Positions 5,286 to 5,399 of a DNA stretch of 5,399 nt are shown here, piece by piece (within the stretch, counting starts at the first letter, position 1; every line of letters begins with the position of its first letter). The position numbers and the translations under genes were made by a program. Location: positions 1 through 5,399 of the forward strand of contig JBPCRS010000076.1 in NCBI GenBank assembly GCA_050996575.1, read 5' to 3'. Under the pieces are notes generated by a model, which was given only the letters and a program-made list of their open reading frames with translations, was not told the origin of the DNA and made no database searches. This DNA comes from DASUSH01 sp050996575 (GTDB lineage: Bacteria; Actinomycetota; Thermoleophilia; Solirubrobacterales; 70-9).

Positions 5286-5399
5286 TCGTAGACCTCGGCT
5301 CCGCCACCGACCGTGTCGACTTGGCCGGGCTTGACGTCGAAGTAGGTCTCGAGGATCTGCCGCGCCGCCGGCGCCGCGGCATCGGCACCGAGTCCTCCT
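5282..5399 (-). CDS. mrdA: Penicillin-binding protein 2 (MrdA), C-terminal end only
   Basis: Only the last 38 codons are in the window; the gene enters from the right edge. The visible part contains GGLGADAAAPAARQILETYF, which resembles the end of the transpeptidase domain of class B penicillin-binding proteins of the PBP2 type (a glycine-rich turn, an Ala-Ala-Pro-x-Ala stretch, then a helix ending in Tyr-Phe). A short acidic tail, ending Glu-Val-Tyr-Glu, precedes a TGA stop. By family knowledge PBP2 is a membrane-anchored periplasmic D,D-transpeptidase that crosslinks peptidoglycan during elongation, paired with RodA. The TGA shares bases with the rodA start in an ATGA overlap of 4 nt, which supports both the identity and translational coupling. 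The catalytic Ser, SxN and KTG motifs lie outside the window, so the assignment rests on the C-terminal motif and the neighbour. Confidence 0.82.
   Translation of the reverse strand, partial: GGLGADAAAPAARQILETYFDVKPGQVDTVGGGAEVYE

Noticed and set aside
4465..5388. A 307-codon minus-strand frame overlapping rodA and the mrdA end
   Set aside because: It is an out-of-frame reading, dominated by Arg, Pro and Ala, of sequence that encodes RodA with all its SEDS motifs.

Overview
The window is a GC-rich bacterial segment, and every gene I can support lies on the minus strand, so it reads from right to left. The GC content, GTG/TTG-tolerant starts, very tight gene packing and gene neighbourhood (cell elongation genes, then RNase E/G, then ribosomal proteins L21 and L27) suggest a high-GC actinobacterial lineage. 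The class Thermoleophilia (Solirubrobacterales or relatives) is my best guess. That placement is inference from gene order and protein style; no rRNA is present to confirm it.

Right part (5399 to 4050): the last 38 codons of a penicillin-binding protein 2 (mrdA) run by a 4-nt ATGA overlap into rodA. These are the transpeptidase and the glycosyltransferase of the rod-elongation machinery. Middle (4043 to 1364): an RNase E/G family endoribonuclease with a TTG start follows rodA after 6 nt. It overlaps rplU (bL21) by 4 nt, and rplU overlaps rpmA (bL27) by 1 nt. The RNase carries a C-terminal TRAM-like segment plus an arginine-rich and acidic tail, and bL21 carries a 64-residue Lys/Ala/Pro-rich extension encoded partly by tandem 18-bp repeats.

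Left part (about 1380 to 1): rpmA is followed not by obgE, the common neighbour, but by an ECF-type sigma factor whose likely start lies inside the end of rpmA. Overlapping it by 11 nt is a small soluble zinc anti-sigma factor whose candidate metal ligands (Cys11, His37, Cys41, Cys44) sit at the numbering known for RsrA. Directly after the anti-sigma stop is a stretch at 515-73 that still reads as protein but has no start codon, changes frame at a run of eight C, and probably lacks its middle. I interpret it as the remnant of a conserved actinobacterial hypothetical gene. A short GC-rich inverted repeat follows its stop, and nothing else is visible in the last 40 bases.

All junctions from mrdA to the anti-sigma gene overlap or lie within 6 nt, and no terminator or clear promoter is visible between them. 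One polycistronic, translationally coupled unit is the simplest reading. It would tie cell-wall elongation, RNA processing and ribosome assembly to a sigma/anti-sigma switch. I see no phage, CRISPR, tRNA, rRNA or transposon, and no clearly new multi-gene system. The most unusual items are the RNase-TRAM architecture, the bL21 tail, the position of the sigma/anti-sigma pair, and the decayed gene.
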